From positions 1 through 51,395 of the forward strand of contig JAKFWA010000039.1 of the NCBI GenBank assembly GCA_021732995.1: a DNA stretch of 51,395 bases, read 5' to 3'. Source of the DNA: Planctomycetaceae bacterium. Its GTDB lineage: Bacteria; Planctomycetota; Planctomycetia; Planctomycetales; Planctomycetaceae. This document shows, one piece after another, positions 18,486 to 27,215 of the stretch. The translations under genes and the position numbers were made by a program. The first letter of the stretch is position 1; each line of letters opens with the position of its first letter. The notes under the pieces are model-generated. The model did no database searches, was not told the DNA's origin, and saw only the letters and a program-made list of their open reading frames with translations.

Positions 18486-19097
18486 ATGCCCGAGGCTTCG
18501 TTTGAGAGCTTGTTGAATCACGCCCGGTGCGGTGACACTCCGGCTCAAGGCGATCTGCTGCGCCGTTTTGAACCGTGGCTGCACTTGCTCGCCCGAGTGC
18601 AGGTTGAAAGCCGCTTCGCCGCGAAGTTCGATGCCTCGGACGTAGTGCAGCAGACATTGCTCGAAGCCATTAAAGTCTTCCCGCAGTTTCGAGGTTCGAC
18701 GGAAGCAGAACTGACCGCATGGCTGCGACAGATCCTCTCTCACGCACTGGCCCATGAGATTCGCCGCTATCACGGCACCGCCAAACGAGACCTCACGCAG
18801 GAAGTGTCGCTCGACGCGCACCTCGCACAGTCCTCGCAACGCCTCGGAGCCTTGTTCGCTGAATCTGGTCCCTCACCCAGCCAGCAACTGGCCCGCCGCG
18901 AGCTGGATGTCGTCCTGGCCGAAGTGCTCTCACGTCTGCCTGATGACTACCGCGAGGTCCTGATCCTCAGACACCTCGAAGGTCTCTCGCACGAAGCAAT
19001 CGCCACTCGCCTGAACCGCTCCCCCGGAGCCACTCGCATGCTCTGGACCCGAGCCCTCATCGCCCTGCGTCAGGAACTCCGCTGGTCTGAAGCGTGA
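18486..19097 (+). CDS. ECF-family RNA polymerase sigma factor (planctomycete type)
   Basis: 203 residues. Region 2 spans about 5-90, with FDASDVVQQTLLEAIKVFPQFRG, the -10-binding helix, in the variant typical of planctomycete ECF factors. Region 4 spans about 130-200, with VLSRLPDDYREVLILRHLEGLSHEAIATRLNRS as its helix-turn-helix. It directs RNA polymerase to a special promoter set. No anti-sigma factor is encoded next to it. The upstream neighbour is a Ser/Thr kinase, and kinase-linked ECF groups are known in which phosphorylation of the sigma factor replaces an anti-sigma. A link between the two is therefore plausible but inferred. Confidence 0.93.
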   Translation: MPEASFESLLNHARCGDTPAQGDLLRRFEPWLHLLARVQVESRFAAKFDASDVVQQTLLEAIKVFPQFRGSTEAELTAWLRQILSHALAHEIRRYHGTAKRDLTQEVSLDAHLAQSSQRLGALFAESGPSPSQQLARRELDVVLAEVLSRLPDDYREVLILRHLEGLSHEAIATRLNRSPGATRMLWTRALIALRQELRWSEA

Positions 19098-19486
19098 CTG
19101 CGGGCATCCGCCTGCGACTCGATTCGTTCAGATCGATCTTCGCACGACGCGGAGCCGCTGATCGCTCCGCAAGCAGGACGGACAATCCTGTCCGCCTTGG
19201 GCATCTCGTTAAAGCGGCGGACGAGATTGTCCGCCCTGCCACGTTGCCGAACCACCGTTGCTTCGACGGATGCGGGACGCATCCGCCACGGGGGCGAGCA
19301 CTCCTGAGATGACTCACCAGCGGGACGCGCGGGGCGTTTCGGCATTACGATGGTCCATCATCGGCATCCTGAGTGGCGAATGAATACCTTCGTTGCCCGC
19401 GTGATGGGGCTAACCACGTCACTCAAGATGAAAACGACGAAATCATTCGCTGCGCTGCGTGGTTCTCTTCCTAGAAAGGCTGCATC
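19098..19486. other. Intergenic region with two inverted copies of the GGACAATCCTGTCC repeat
   Basis: No gene is seen. Two copies of a dispersed repeat lie head to head: cggacaatcctgtccgcc (19179-19196) and ggcggacgagattgtccgcc (19216-19235). Together they can form a hairpin with about 18-base imperfect arms. The preceding bases, gctgatcgctccgcaagcag (about 19157-19176), resemble the hairpin at 20856-20874. The remainder up to the isomerase gene has no visible structure apart from AGAAAGG ahead of its GTG start. Confidence 0.65.
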
Positions 19487-20314
19487 GTGAAATTCGCCAT
19501 CTGTCAGGAACTGTTTGAAGGGTGGGACTGGGAACGTCAGTGCGAGTTTGCGGCGAGTCTGGGCTACACGGGCATGGAAGTCGCGCCGTTCACGCTGGCT
19601 CCGCGCATCACGGACGTCTCACAAGAACGTCGAGCCACCTTGAAGAAGCAAGCCGAAGCGCATGGCATGGAGATCATGGGTCTGCACTGGTTACTCGCGA
19701 AGACTCAAGGACTGCATCTCACCACGCGTGACACCGCAGTGCGTCGCGCGACAGCTCAGTACCTCATTGAACTTGGTGATGCCTGCGCTGACATGGGAGG
19801 CACGGTGCTGGTCTTCGGGTCGCCACTGCAACGCAACATCGAAGAAGGCATGTCGCGCGAGCAGGCGATGGACAACGCGGCGGAGGTCTTTCGTGATGCG
19901 ATGCCAGCGCTTGGTGATCGCGGAGTCTTCCTTTGCATGGAGCCACTGACTCCGAAGGAAACAAATTTCATCAACACATGCGCTGAAGCGATGGAACTCG
20001 GCGCGCTCATCGATCATCCGAACTTTGTCCTCCATCAAGACGTCAAAGCCATGCTTGGCGCTGAGTCGAAGACCATCCCTGAGCTCATTCATGAGTTCAA
20101 AGGACGCGTTGGTCACTTCCATGTGAACGACACAAACCTGTTGGGACCAGGCATGGGCGACACTCAATATTTGCCTATTTTTAAGGCACTTTTGGAGTCA
20201 GGCTATGATGGTTGGGTGTCGGTTGAAGTGTTCGATTACAAGCCCGGCGCTGAGTTCATCGCGCGCTCGAGCATCGAGTACATGCAGCGCGTGTTGAACG
20301 AGTTGAAAGCATGA
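19487..20314 (+). CDS. Sugar phosphate isomerase/epimerase-like TIM barrel (AP endonuclease 2 family)
   Basis: 275 residues, GTG start with AGAAAGG upstream. The sequence spans the full xylose isomerase-like TIM barrel. It opens with MKFAICQELFEGWDWERQC, and the metal-binding positions of the family are visible: Glu in CMEPLTPKE, Asp in HQDVKAML, His in GHFHVND, and Glu in WVSVEVFDYKPGAE. Relatives act as hydroxypyruvate isomerase, D-tagatose epimerase or inosose dehydratase and need a divalent metal. The substrate cannot be assigned from sequence alone. Many planctomycetes carry numerous paralogues for sugar breakdown. No sugar-related gene is immediately adjacent. Confidence 0.88.
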   Translation: MKFAICQELFEGWDWERQCEFAASLGYTGMEVAPFTLAPRITDVSQERRATLKKQAEAHGMEIMGLHWLLAKTQGLHLTTRDTAVRRATAQYLIELGDACADMGGTVLVFGSPLQRNIEEGMSREQAMDNAAEVFRDAMPALGDRGVFLCMEPLTPKETNFINTCAEAMELGALIDHPNFVLHQDVKAMLGAESKTIPELIHEFKGRVGHFHVNDTNLLGPGMGDTQYLPIFKALLESGYDGWVSVEVFDYKPGAEFIARSSIEYMQRVLNELKA

Positions 20315-20599
20315 TGCAAACAGCGCGCAAGAGGTGGGGTCTTTGAAGTGCGTTCAGAATCCCTACGAATCAGCCTTTTTTTCACTCCAAAGTGAAAAGA
20401 AATGGGTTGCAGAAATTAAAATGATCGATAACTATGGCCGCGTAATGAATGTAAGCGAGTTGATTGCGTTGCTTTCAACATGCTTGCAAAGACCTCGCAA
20501 GGTTGTGAGGTCGAATGGAATGTGGTCGAGTGACTGAGCTTCTCTCATTGCCCGGTTGGCCGAGCGGCAAGAAGTCACTCAAGATTAAGGATGAGTGCG

Positions 20600-20683
20600 A
20601 TGGCTAAGAAGAAGGCTGCTGCGAAGAAGGCTGCTGCGAAGAAGGCTGCTCCCGCGAAGAAGGCCGCTGCGAAGAAGAAGTAG
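20600..20683 (+). CDS. Tiny Lys/Ala-rich basic peptide, histone H1 tail-like
   Basis: 27 residues, made only of Lys and Ala apart from Met1 and one Pro: MAKKKAAAKKAAAKKAAPA and onward to AAAKKK. The chosen ATG at 20600 has AAGGA 8 bases upstream; an in-frame ATG at 20591 would add three residues. The gene is followed by a strong intrinsic terminator 63 bases downstream. The composition matches the AKKAA repeats of bacterial histone H1-like DNA-binding tails (known from Chlamydia Hc proteins and KU- or HU-fused tails). A nucleic acid-binding role is an inference. It is too short for most gene finders. The DNA itself is a tandem array of aagaaggctgctgcg units. Confidence 0.65.
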   Translation: MAKKKAAAKKAAAKKAAPAKKAAAKKK

Positions 20684-20746
20684 TCTTCGGACGCTTCTCG
20701 CAAGCAGTAACTAAGCAACACGACACAATACAACAGCAACAACAAG

Positions 20747-20785
20747 AAAAGGCGGCTGGGAAACCAAGCCGCCTTTTCTATTTTA
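20747..20785 (+). terminator. Intrinsic terminator after the Lys/Ala-rich peptide gene
   Basis: Arms aaaaggcggct (20747-20757) and agccgcctttt (20767-20777) form an 11-base-pair perfect stem with a 9-base loop. The T-rich tract ttttctatttta follows. It is one of the three clearest rho-independent terminators in the window, and it supports real transcription of the small gene at 20600. Confidence 0.88.
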
Positions 20786-21032
20786 TGGCTGATTTTCAGC
20801 GTTTTTCACTGCTTCACAAACCGACGCACGACAGTCCGTGAAGCCCTGTCTGTCGCTGATTGCTCCGCAATCAGAACGTCTGCAGGCAGCACGTTGACCT
20901 GCTCTGATTCGCACGCGTGGGAACATCGCCCGCTCAGACTTGAGTTCAACAAACAGTTCGCGCGAGCTTTGCGCCGAACCGCCATCAGACTCGCTTCATC
21001 ATCTTCAACTCATCATCAGGGAGACTCGTTGA
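20786..21032. other. Spacer upstream of the hydrolase fusion, with a small hairpin
   Basis: No gene is seen. A perfect 8-base hairpin ctgattgc/gcaatcag with loop tcc lies at 20856-20874. A nearly identical sequence (gctgatcgctccgcaagcag) occurs at about 19157-19176, so it is a further dispersed repeat. AGGGAG about 13 bases before 21033 may be the ribosome binding site of the next gene. Confidence 0.5.
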
Positions 21033-22955
21033 ATGACCTCCGCGCGTTGTCTGCTGACCATGCTGCTTGCCTCGTTGATGATGTTGATGAACGTGACCTC
21101 GGTGCTCGCTGAAGACGATCGAGTCTCATCGTGGTTCGGGTTCGAACGACGCGACTTCAAGGTTGATGGTCGCGCGTGTTTGATGATCGTGCCTCAACAA
21201 ATTGCTGAAGGACGTCCCTGGATCTGGCGCACTGAGTTCTTCGGTCATGAGCCTCAAGCGGATCTCGCGCTGGCCGCGCGCGGCTTTCATGTCGTCTACA
21301 TCGACGTCCAGAACATGTATGGCGCGCCGATCGCGCTCGATCACATGGACCGCTTCTATGAACATCTCACAACAACACGAGGTCTTGCGAAGAAGACTGT
21401 GCTTGAAGGCTTCAGTCGCGGTGGCCTGTTCTCGTTGAACTGGGCGGCGCGTCATCCCGATCGAGTGGCCTGCATCTACAACGACGCGCCCGTTTGCGAC
21501 TTCAAGAGCTGGCCCGGTGGCAAAGGCAAAGGTCCAGGCTCGGCCGGTGACTGGCAGCGTTGTCTGCAGGCTTATGGTCTCACAGAAGCTGAGGCTCTGG
21601 CTTACAAGTTGAACCCGGTCGACAACCTGGCCTCGATGGCCAAGGCGAAGATCCCGTTGCTGCATGTCTGTGGTGAAGCGGATGAAGTCGTTCCCTTTGA
21701 TGAGAACACGCAGCTCATCGAAGACCGTTATCGCGAGTTGGGTGGACCGATCACGGTCATCGCGAAGCCCGGCGTGAAACATCATCCGCACAGTCTGAAG
21801 AACGCTCAGCCGATCGTGCGCTTCGTGCTCGCTCACACAACACGCGAAGTCGATGCCGATGTGCTGGTCGAGTTCCCCTCCGACTACCAGATCATTCAAC
21901 GCGACAATAAAGGTGTCGGAACCATTCCGCTCAGCGGCTGGCTGGGAGTTCGCCAATGTCAGCTTGAGTACCAGATTGTCAAAGTGGGCCAGCCGGCAAC
22001 CGCCGATACGCCCGCGACTGAAGGAATCGTGGTCCAGGATTGGGCACCACTGGACGTTGCTCGCCGCCTGCAGCGGTTCGACGCCAAAGTCTCGGTGCCT
22101 GCCGGTGGCTGGTACCAGGTCTTATTTAGAGTCACCTGCCAGGGCCGACCGACCGTTCATGCTGCGGTCCGGCATGTCGGCATCGGCGAAGTCTTCGTCA
22201 TCGCCGGTCAGTCGAACTCCACGAACTCCGGCGCGGAGCGTCTGAAGACACAGACTCAACGGGTCTCAACCTTCGACGGCATGAACTGGCGGTTGGCCGA
22301 CGATCCTCAACCCGGCGTGGCGGATGGCAGCACTGGCGGCAGTTTTTTGCCCGCGTTTGGGGATACATTGGCTAAGAAGCTGGGCGTGCCGATCGGCGTC
22401 GCCTCAACTGGAGCCGGCGCGACCAGCGTGCGTCAATGGTTACCGCGTGGCACGCGCATGAAGAACCTACCGACGATCGCGTCGCGCGTGAAGCAGGTCG
22501 GTCCCGGTGAGTGGGAAGCGACGGGCGAGTTGTTCGATGGCCTGATGCGGCGCGTCGAGTCGCTGGGTCCCGACGGTTGCCGCGCGATCCTCTGGCATCA
22601 GGGCGAGTCCGATGCCGGCCAGGCGCGTGAGGGTTACCCGGCCGATCGTCAGATCACGGGGCAGCAGTATCGCGACTTCATGGCCACGTTGATCGCGGCT
22701 TCTCAGAAGCAGGCTGGTCGCAAGCTGCCGTGGATCACCGCGCAGACGACCTATCATTCAGAGAAGGACGCCGCCGATGAAGAATTCCGCGCAGCTCAGA
22801 AGTCTCTCTGGACGGAGGGACTGGCTATCGAAGGTCCGGATACAGACTCATTGCGGGCCGAATACCGGGCCGGAGTCCACTTCAACGCCAAAGGCCAGCA
22901 GGCTCACGGTCAATTGTGGGCCGAGAAGGTTGCCGCGTGGCTGGCCAAGCCGTGA
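21033..22955 (+). CDS. Secreted fusion of an alpha/beta hydrolase and a sialate O-acetylesterase-like (SASA) domain
   Basis: 640 residues with a signal peptide (about 1-26, ending SVLAED). The N-terminal half is an alpha/beta hydrolase: GFSRGG nucleophile elbow (Ser128), acid in GEADEVVP (Asp217) and histidine in GVKHHPHSL (His250 or His253). A beta-rich linker (about 275-385) leads to an SGNH-type SASA domain with AGQSNSTN (Ser394), WHQGESDAGQ (His522, Glu525) and VHFNAKGQQAHG (His616). Both halves keep their catalytic residues, so the protein should carry two esterase activities. It probably deacetylates plant or algal polysaccharides outside the cytoplasm; the substrate is an inference. 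It stands alone as a transcription unit. Confidence 0.9.
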   Translation: MTSARCLLTMLLASLMMLMNVTSVLAEDDRVSSWFGFERRDFKVDGRACLMIVPQQIAEGRPWIWRTEFFGHEPQADLALAARGFHVVYIDVQNMYGAPIALDHMDRFYEHLTTTRGLAKKTVLEGFSRGGLFSLNWAARHPDRVACIYNDAPVCDFKSWPGGKGKGPGSAGDWQRCLQAYGLTEAEALAYKLNPVDNLASMAKAKIPLLHVCGEADEVVPFDENTQLIEDRYRELGGPITVIAKPGVKHHPHSLKNAQPIVRFVLAHTTREVDADVLVEFPSDYQIIQRDNKGVGTIPLSGWLGVRQCQLEYQIVKVGQPATADTPATEGIVVQDWAPLDVARRLQRFDAKVSVPAGGWYQVLFRVTCQGRPTVHAAVRHVGIGEVFVIAGQSNSTNSGAERLKTQTQRVSTFDGMNWRLADDPQPGVADGSTGGSFLPAFGDTLAKKLGVPIGVASTGAGATSVRQWLPRGTRMKNLPTIASRVKQVGPGEWEATGELFDGLMRRVESLGPDGCRAILWHQGESDAGQAREGYPADRQITGQQYRDFMATLIAASQKQAGRKLPWITAQTTYHSEKDAADEEFRAAQKSLWTEGLAIEGPDTDSLRAEYRAGVHFNAKGQQAHGQLWAEKVAAWLAKP

Positions 22956-22975
22956 TCACGATGCATCGGCATGAC

Positions 22976-23003
22976 AAAGTTGCAGGCACATTCCATGTGC
23001 CGT
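22976..23003. repeat. Solo copy of the GCAGGCACATTCCATGTGCCGT repeat
   Basis: The 28-base stretch differs at only a few positions from the left arm of the palindrome at 31031-31098. Its core gcacattccatgtgc is itself a small hairpin. It lies between the convergent stops of the hydrolase fusion (22955) and trmL (23032), where it could work as a terminator-like structure. Confidence 0.7.
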
Positions 23004-23031
23004 AGCTCCTCTGCCCGGCGGTCAACGCCGT

Positions 23032-23511
23032 TCAGCCAGGCAAGCCGCCGAACTGTCGAACGGCTTCATACATCACGGTGTTGGCCGTGCTCGCGAGGTT
23101 CAGGCTACGGACCTCGGGTCGCATCGGCAGCTTGAGGTGGTGGCTCGGCATCTCCGATCGCACAGACTCTGGCAGACCGGATGATTCGCTGCCGAAAACC
23201 AGCACGTCGCCGGATTGAAAGGTGGCGTCCCAAACAAGACGCGTGGCGAACTTCGTGAGGTACCAGAACGTGCGTCCGGCGAGTCGTTCACGAAGCTGCG
23301 CCCAGTCTTCGACAGCTTCCCAGTCCAGATGGTCCCAGTAATCCATACCCGCTCGACGCAGGTGCTTGGCGTCTAACTGAAAGCCGAGCGGACGAACCAT
23401 CCACAGCTTGGCACCCACGGCCACGCACGTCCGCCCGATGTTTCCCGTGTTCTGAGGGATCTCAGGCTGATACAGCACAACGTGCAGCAGGGGTTGCCGG
23501 GACTCGGTCAC
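23032..23511 (-). CDS. trmL: tRNA (cytidine(34)-2'-O)-methyltransferase TrmL
   Basis: 159 residues, the usual TrmL length. SPOUT-fold motifs are present: motif 1 [19 protein letters not shown], motif 2 [12 protein letters not shown], and motif 3 [18 protein letters not shown], which form the knotted S-adenosylmethionine site. The enzyme methylates the ribose of the wobble nucleotide of tRNA-Leu isoacceptors. Translation starts at a GTG whose bases overlap the TGA of the preceding gene (GTGA), so the two genes are translationally coupled. Confidence 0.93.
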   Translation of the reverse strand: MTESRQPLLHVVLYQPEIPQNTGNIGRTCVAVGAKLWMVRPLGFQLDAKHLRRAGMDYWDHLDWEAVEDWAQLRERLAGRTFWYLTKFATRLVWDATFQSGDVLVFGSESSGLPESVRSEMPSHHLKLPMRPEVRSLNLASTANTVMYEAVRQFGGLPG

Positions 23512-23975
23512 TTCTTCTTGGCTTTGCCTTTGGCCTTGGGTTTGGGAGCTTCCTCTTCCTCTTCGAAGTCTTCCAGTTCGTCCTCATCGTAATCGAAATC
23601 GCCGCCGCCTTCTTCCTCGTCATAGGCTTCTTCTTCTGACTGCGAAGCCTTGAGTTCTTCTTCGTCGAAGTCGTCCGGAATGGCGTCGTCGAAGCCTGCG
23701 TCTTTGCCCTTCTTCTTGGCGGCGGGCGCGTCTGCCTTGGCGCCCTTGGCCGGAGCAGGCGCGGCGACCTTCTCGGGACCCTTGTACCGGATCAGCACGA
23801 TGAAAGGGGTGATGACAACCAGGAACAGAGCCGCCAGACACACCCAGATGGCAATGCCCACCACGTTGGCCGACGGCACGCCGTGGTTAACGAAGTGCTG
23901 CACCAGCAGATAGAGCGTAAAGCCCGCTGGCAGGGCACCCACCAATGTCATAGCGGTAAAACTAAGTTTGCTCAC
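23508..23975 (-). CDS. Small two-helix membrane protein with very acidic C-terminal tail
   Basis: 155 residues. Two transmembrane helices lie at about 7-30 and 39-63. After them comes a cytoplasmic Ala/Pro/Lys stretch, a block of nearly unbroken Glu/Asp (about 95-145, for example [20 protein letters not shown]) and a Lys-rich end ([11 protein letters not shown]). I do not recognise the family. The charge separation suggests interaction with basic proteins or membranes. It is the first gene of the unit with trmL, sharing a GTGA overlap; a functional link to tRNA modification is not implied. Confidence 0.8.
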   Translation of the reverse strand: MSKLSFTAMTLVGALPAGFTLYLLVQHFVNHGVPSANVVGIAIWVCLAALFLVVITPFIVLIRYKGPEKVAAPAPAKGAKADAPAAKKKGKDAGFDDAIPDDFDEEELKASQSEEEAYDEEEGGGDFDYDEDELEDFEEEEEAPKPKAKGKAKKK

Positions 23976-24367
23976 AGCAACCTCAGCAGTTCTGTAATGT
24001 CGGCGACGCAGGCAGTGACGAGTTCCCGCACGGGCAAAACTCGTCAGCGCAATTCTCTCATGATGCTATGCCTCATGTTTCACGCCAAACAAGTGCCATC
24101 AGGCGATTCAGTCAAAGGCTTTCGTTTGTCCGATTCCCGAACGGAACAACCCGACCGCTGCTGCTTGCCAAAACGTCGCGTTGAGCATCCTCAGCGCAAC
24201 CGGCAGGTTTCGACAAACCGCCATCTTGCGCACGGACCGGCGCGACGGCCCAGGAATCGCGATCTCGGCGTGACCCACGCAGCGGCAATGGCAGGTCGTC
24301 CATGAACCTCGATTACGACGTCGGCAGAACCGGCGGCGAGCGCTGTGCCGCTCACTCAGCCATGCAG
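23976..24367. other. Intergenic region, no gene recognised
   Basis: About 390 bases between the acidic membrane protein gene and the 3' end of the second rhomboid gene, both on the minus strand. Reading frames here give Arg/Pro-rich translations with no domain character. The only structure I see is acgagtt/aactcgt around 24018-24044, a 7-base stem. The promoter for the 23975-23032 unit should lie near 23980-24060. Confidence 0.45.
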
Positions 24368-25636
24368 TTACAGCGATTCACCCAGTAGCGCGCTGTTGGG
24401 ATTCTGCGGATTCACTTCATCCGGTGAATGAGCGGGCGGATGCGGATGCGTGATGCCGGGGACCTCGCGCGGCACATCGACTTTCACGTCCAACGTATAG
24501 GTCACCTGGGGCTCGTCCAGCATCAGGGTCAGCAGGCCGGGCCCGGTTGAGCCACGCACTCGCAGCTTCAGCCGCACGATCCACGCGTCGGCTTCGCTAC
24601 CGAAAATGCGCCGCAGTTCACTCAGGGCCTCACCCTGAGTCGCCACATCCGGCATTTCTTTCCACAACCGTCGCGCGAAACGGACCAGTTCTTCATCCGT
24701 GCGGTTGAACATGGCTCCCTGCAGTGTGCTGGTCCAGGCATCCTGCGGTTTGCCCAAAGCAAACTCCAGTTGCGCTCGACGTAACCACGCATAGGACAGT
24801 CGGCGATCCAAGCGAGTCGCCGCTTTCCACTGTTCCAGCTTGAGTTCCGGGTCGGCCCCGGCATGTTCGGATTCATTCGCCATCCACGCGTAGTAAGCAC
24901 CGTTCCGGAGTGGATTCGCCACCATGACCGTGGCCGCGATGACTCCAAGGTGAATGAGCTGACTCGCGATGACCGATAGCGCCGGCCAGGTCTGTCGCCA
25001 GCGGAAGACCACCCAGCCGATGACGACTCCATACACCAGCCCGGCGGCGTGAGCCCCGTTAGCAATGGGCAACATGCCCGCCAGCGTCATCAGCGCTGCT
25101 AAGAACAGCCAGCCAAAACCGACATAGATAAACTGCAACGATACCGCCTGGCGTACGCTTTCGTTGCACGTTCTGAGTACCAGCAGCGTGCCGAACATCG
25201 CATACAGCACGCCCGACAACCCGATGGCGTCCTTGCCCGCCAGCAGTTCCGGCAGCATCGAGACGACGGCTGCCGTGAGAAAGAACACCAGATAACGCCA
25301 CCAGCCGAAGGCGCGTTCGACAATTCGCGCGCAGACCCAGATGCCAGCCGCGTTGAGCAGCAGATGCAGGAGGTCGCCGTGATGGAAGGCACTGCCGAAG
25401 ATGCGCCACCACTCACCCGCCCAAAGCTGAAACGGGCCACGAATCTCGGGATGTTCGACGAACTTCTGCGACTGCACCGAGCCGGGAAAGTAGTGCAGCG
25501 GATCGACTTCGGGGTGCGTGAACGGTGCTGCGAGCCGCAACGACATTAGCCAGACGGAAACGGCCAGCATCAGGACGGTGACAGGCAGCATCCGAAACGC
25601 CGTCAGCAGACGTATGACATTGCGTTTGATACCCAA
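24368..25636 (-). CDS. Rhomboid-family intramembrane protease with C-terminal soluble domain
   Basis: 422 residues. Several transmembrane helices lie between about 15 and 260. Catalytic features are intact: GLSG with Ser141, and AHAAG with His196 as the catalytic His. HLLLN (His91, Asn95) forms the oxyanion side. After the membrane region, about 160 residues form a soluble TPR-like helical part (SYAWLRRAQLEFALGKPQDAWTS) and a final beta segment. It differs from the rhomboid at 4737 in length, loop sequences and tail, so it is not a recent duplicate. It lies downstream of the two M16 peptidase genes on the same strand, with a palindromic element in the spacer. Confidence 0.88.
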   Translation of the reverse strand: MGIKRNVIRLLTAFRMLPVTVLMLAVSVWLMSLRLAAPFTHPEVDPLHYFPGSVQSQKFVEHPEIRGPFQLWAGEWWRIFGSAFHHGDLLHLLLNAAGIWVCARIVERAFGWWRYLVFFLTAAVVSMLPELLAGKDAIGLSGVLYAMFGTLLVLRTCNESVRQAVSLQFIYVGFGWLFLAALMTLAGMLPIANGAHAAGLVYGVVIGWVVFRWRQTWPALSVIASQLIHLGVIAATVMVANPLRNGAYYAWMANESEHAGADPELKLEQWKAATRLDRRLSYAWLRRAQLEFALGKPQDAWTSTLQGAMFNRTDEELVRFARRLWKEMPDVATQGEALSELRRIFGSEADAWIVRLKLRVRGSTGPGLLTLMLDEPQVTYTLDVKVDVPREVPGITHPHPPAHSPDEVNPQNPNSALLGESL

Positions 25637-25714
25637 TTCCCGACCTCATCCTTTGCGATCACAGTGTTGAGGGATTTGACCCTCCGCGGAACGGTCTGTC
25701 TGCTGGTTGAATAT

Positions 25715-25780
25715 GGGAGGGCGAGGCTCCTGCCGAGCCGCACCAGCAACTTGAAACGGCTCGGCAAGAGCCTCGCCCTC
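25715..25780. repeat. Palindromic element of the GGGAGGGCGAGGC family
   Basis: The left arm gggagggcgaggctcctgcc followed by gagccg (25715-25740) pairs with the right arm cggctcggcaagagcctcgc followed by cctc (25757-25780), with few mismatches and a loop of about 16 bases. It fills the spacer between the active M16 peptidase gene and the rhomboid gene. The closest relative is at 27108-27178. Confidence 0.88.
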
Positions 25781-25823
25781 GCATCGCATGTGCAACTCTT
25801 TCAGATGTTAATGAGCGTGTGAT

Positions 25824-27056
25824 CTACACAGCGATTTCTTCCAGAGGGCCGACGGTCGATGTGGTGACGGAGCACAGCGGGTAGCGATCCAGTGCTTCGC
25901 GGATGTCGCGGACGGTCAGCGACTGCAGTTTGGCCATGTCATCGGCGACTGAGCGATATTCCTGACGGTAGAGCCAGTTGCCGCCGAGGGACGACAGGCG
26001 GCCCATCGGGCGTTCGCTGCGCAGGACAACTCGCGAGGCGACTTTGTTCTTCGCCTGTTCCAGTTCCGTCGCGGTGACGCCTTCGGCATTCACTTGATCA
26101 TAAATCTTGCGCAGGCGTTCGAGGTTCTCGTTGGTGCTGTCAGGCTCGCAGCTCAGGAACGTGAGGTAGGCGCCGCTGCCATCGAAATCGTGATAACCGA
26201 GATCTGCAGACTCCACATAGCCGGGGTCAACCATGTCCCAGTACAGGCGGCTGCTGGAATCGTCACCGACGATGACGGAGAGAATCTCCGCCGCGTAACG
26301 CAGTTCATCCTGCGATGTCGGAGCGGCAGCCATCTGAATGATGTTCTGCTGCAGGCTGTTGAGCTTCGTCACCACCTTCTTGCCACCAACGGGTTTGGCT
26401 TCGAACGTAGGCCGCTCGTGTTGTCCGCTCGGCCAGTTCGAACAGAACTGATTCGCCAGTCGCAGCACTTCTTCCCATGACGTATTGCCTGCCACCACGC
26501 ACGTGATATTGCCGGTGCGATAATGGTCGGCGTGATACTGCCGCATCTGAGTCGACGTCAGGGCACCGACGCTGTCCAGCGATCCGAGGATGGACACGCC
26601 CAGCGGATGACCGGCGAAGTGCGTCAGCATGGCGTGCTCATACGCCACGTGCATCGGCTGATCCTGGTACATCGAGATTTCTTCCAGGATGACCTTCTTC
26701 TCCATGTCGAAGTCTTCCTGACGCAGCGACGGGAAGAGAATACTCGCCAGCAGTTCGAAGGTTTGCGGCAGGTATTCTGGCAGGATCGCGCCGTAGAACA
26801 TCGTCACTTCTTCGCTGGTCGACGCGTTATACTTCGCGCCTACTTCATCGAAGACGCGGTTGACGTCGTCGGCCGAGAACTTGTCCGTGCCCTTGAAGGC
26901 CATATGTTCAAGGAAGTGGCTGACGCCGTTGACTTCACCGGCTTCGTCTCGCGCGCCAGTGCGTACAAAAAATCCGCAAGCCACGCTGTGCACGGCCGGG
27001 TTAATCTCGGCGATGACATTCAGGCCGTTGGACAAAGTGGTCTGATGAAACTTCAT
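25824..27056 (-). CDS. M16-family zinc peptidase, catalytic subunit
   Basis: 410 residues. The inverted zinc motif HxxEH is present as HFLEH (His47, Glu50, His51), followed by FKGT, and the third ligand about 75 residues on is Glu125 or Glu126 in [10 protein letters not shown]. This is the pattern of pitrilysin-family peptidases (processing peptidase beta-like, about 420 residues). No signal peptide is seen, so it is probably cytoplasmic or exported in an unusual way. The upstream neighbour encodes a homologue without zinc ligands, and the two probably form the heterodimer typical of two-subunit M16 enzymes. Confidence 0.94.
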   Translation of the reverse strand: MKFHQTTLSNGLNVIAEINPAVHSVACGFFVRTGARDEAGEVNGVSHFLEHMAFKGTDKFSADDVNRVFDEVGAKYNASTSEEVTMFYGAILPEYLPQTFELLASILFPSLRQEDFDMEKKVILEEISMYQDQPMHVAYEHAMLTHFAGHPLGVSILGSLDSVGALTSTQMRQYHADHYRTGNITCVVAGNTSWEEVLRLANQFCSNWPSGQHERPTFEAKPVGGKKVVTKLNSLQQNIIQMAAAPTSQDELRYAAEILSVIVGDDSSSRLYWDMVDPGYVESADLGYHDFDGSGAYLTFLSCEPDSTNENLERLRKIYDQVNAEGVTATELEQAKNKVASRVVLRSERPMGRLSSLGGNWLYRQEYRSVADDMAKLQSLTVRDIREALDRYPLCSVTTSTVGPLEEIAV

Positions 27057-27107
27057 AACAGTTGATTTCGTAATAAACGGATATTGAAGCTGTTATCTGC
27101 TGAGTTT

Positions 27108-27178
27108 CGGGAGGGCGAGGCTCCTGCCAAACCGGGTTTCTGTTCCGGCCACGGCTCGGCAGGAGCCTCGCCCTCCCG
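27108..27178. repeat. Perfect palindromic element of the GGGAGGGCGAGGC family
   Basis: Perfect 21-base arms at 27108-27128 and 27158-27178 (left arm begins cgggagggcgaggctcct) flank a 29-base loop. It sits in the spacer between the inactive and active M16 subunit genes, which are read on the minus strand. The same family occupies the next spacer at 25715-25780, and a decayed copy lies in the kinase gene at 17501-17590. Confidence 0.92.
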
Positions 27179-27215
27179 TGTAACTGCACAACTCTTTCAG
27201 TTGATTGTCAGCTTA

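Noticed and set aside
20334-20537. Open frame of 67 residues between the isomerase and the Lys/Ala peptide gene
   Set aside because: No ribosome binding site, no domain character, and the isomerase stop is only 20 bases upstream. The DNA here is less GC-rich than its surroundings, but nothing else supports a gene.
20549-20580. tRNA-like stretch (ttggccgagcggcaa)
   Set aside because: It resembles the D-arm of a tRNA-Leu/Ser, but no acceptor stem, anticodon arm or T-arm follows.
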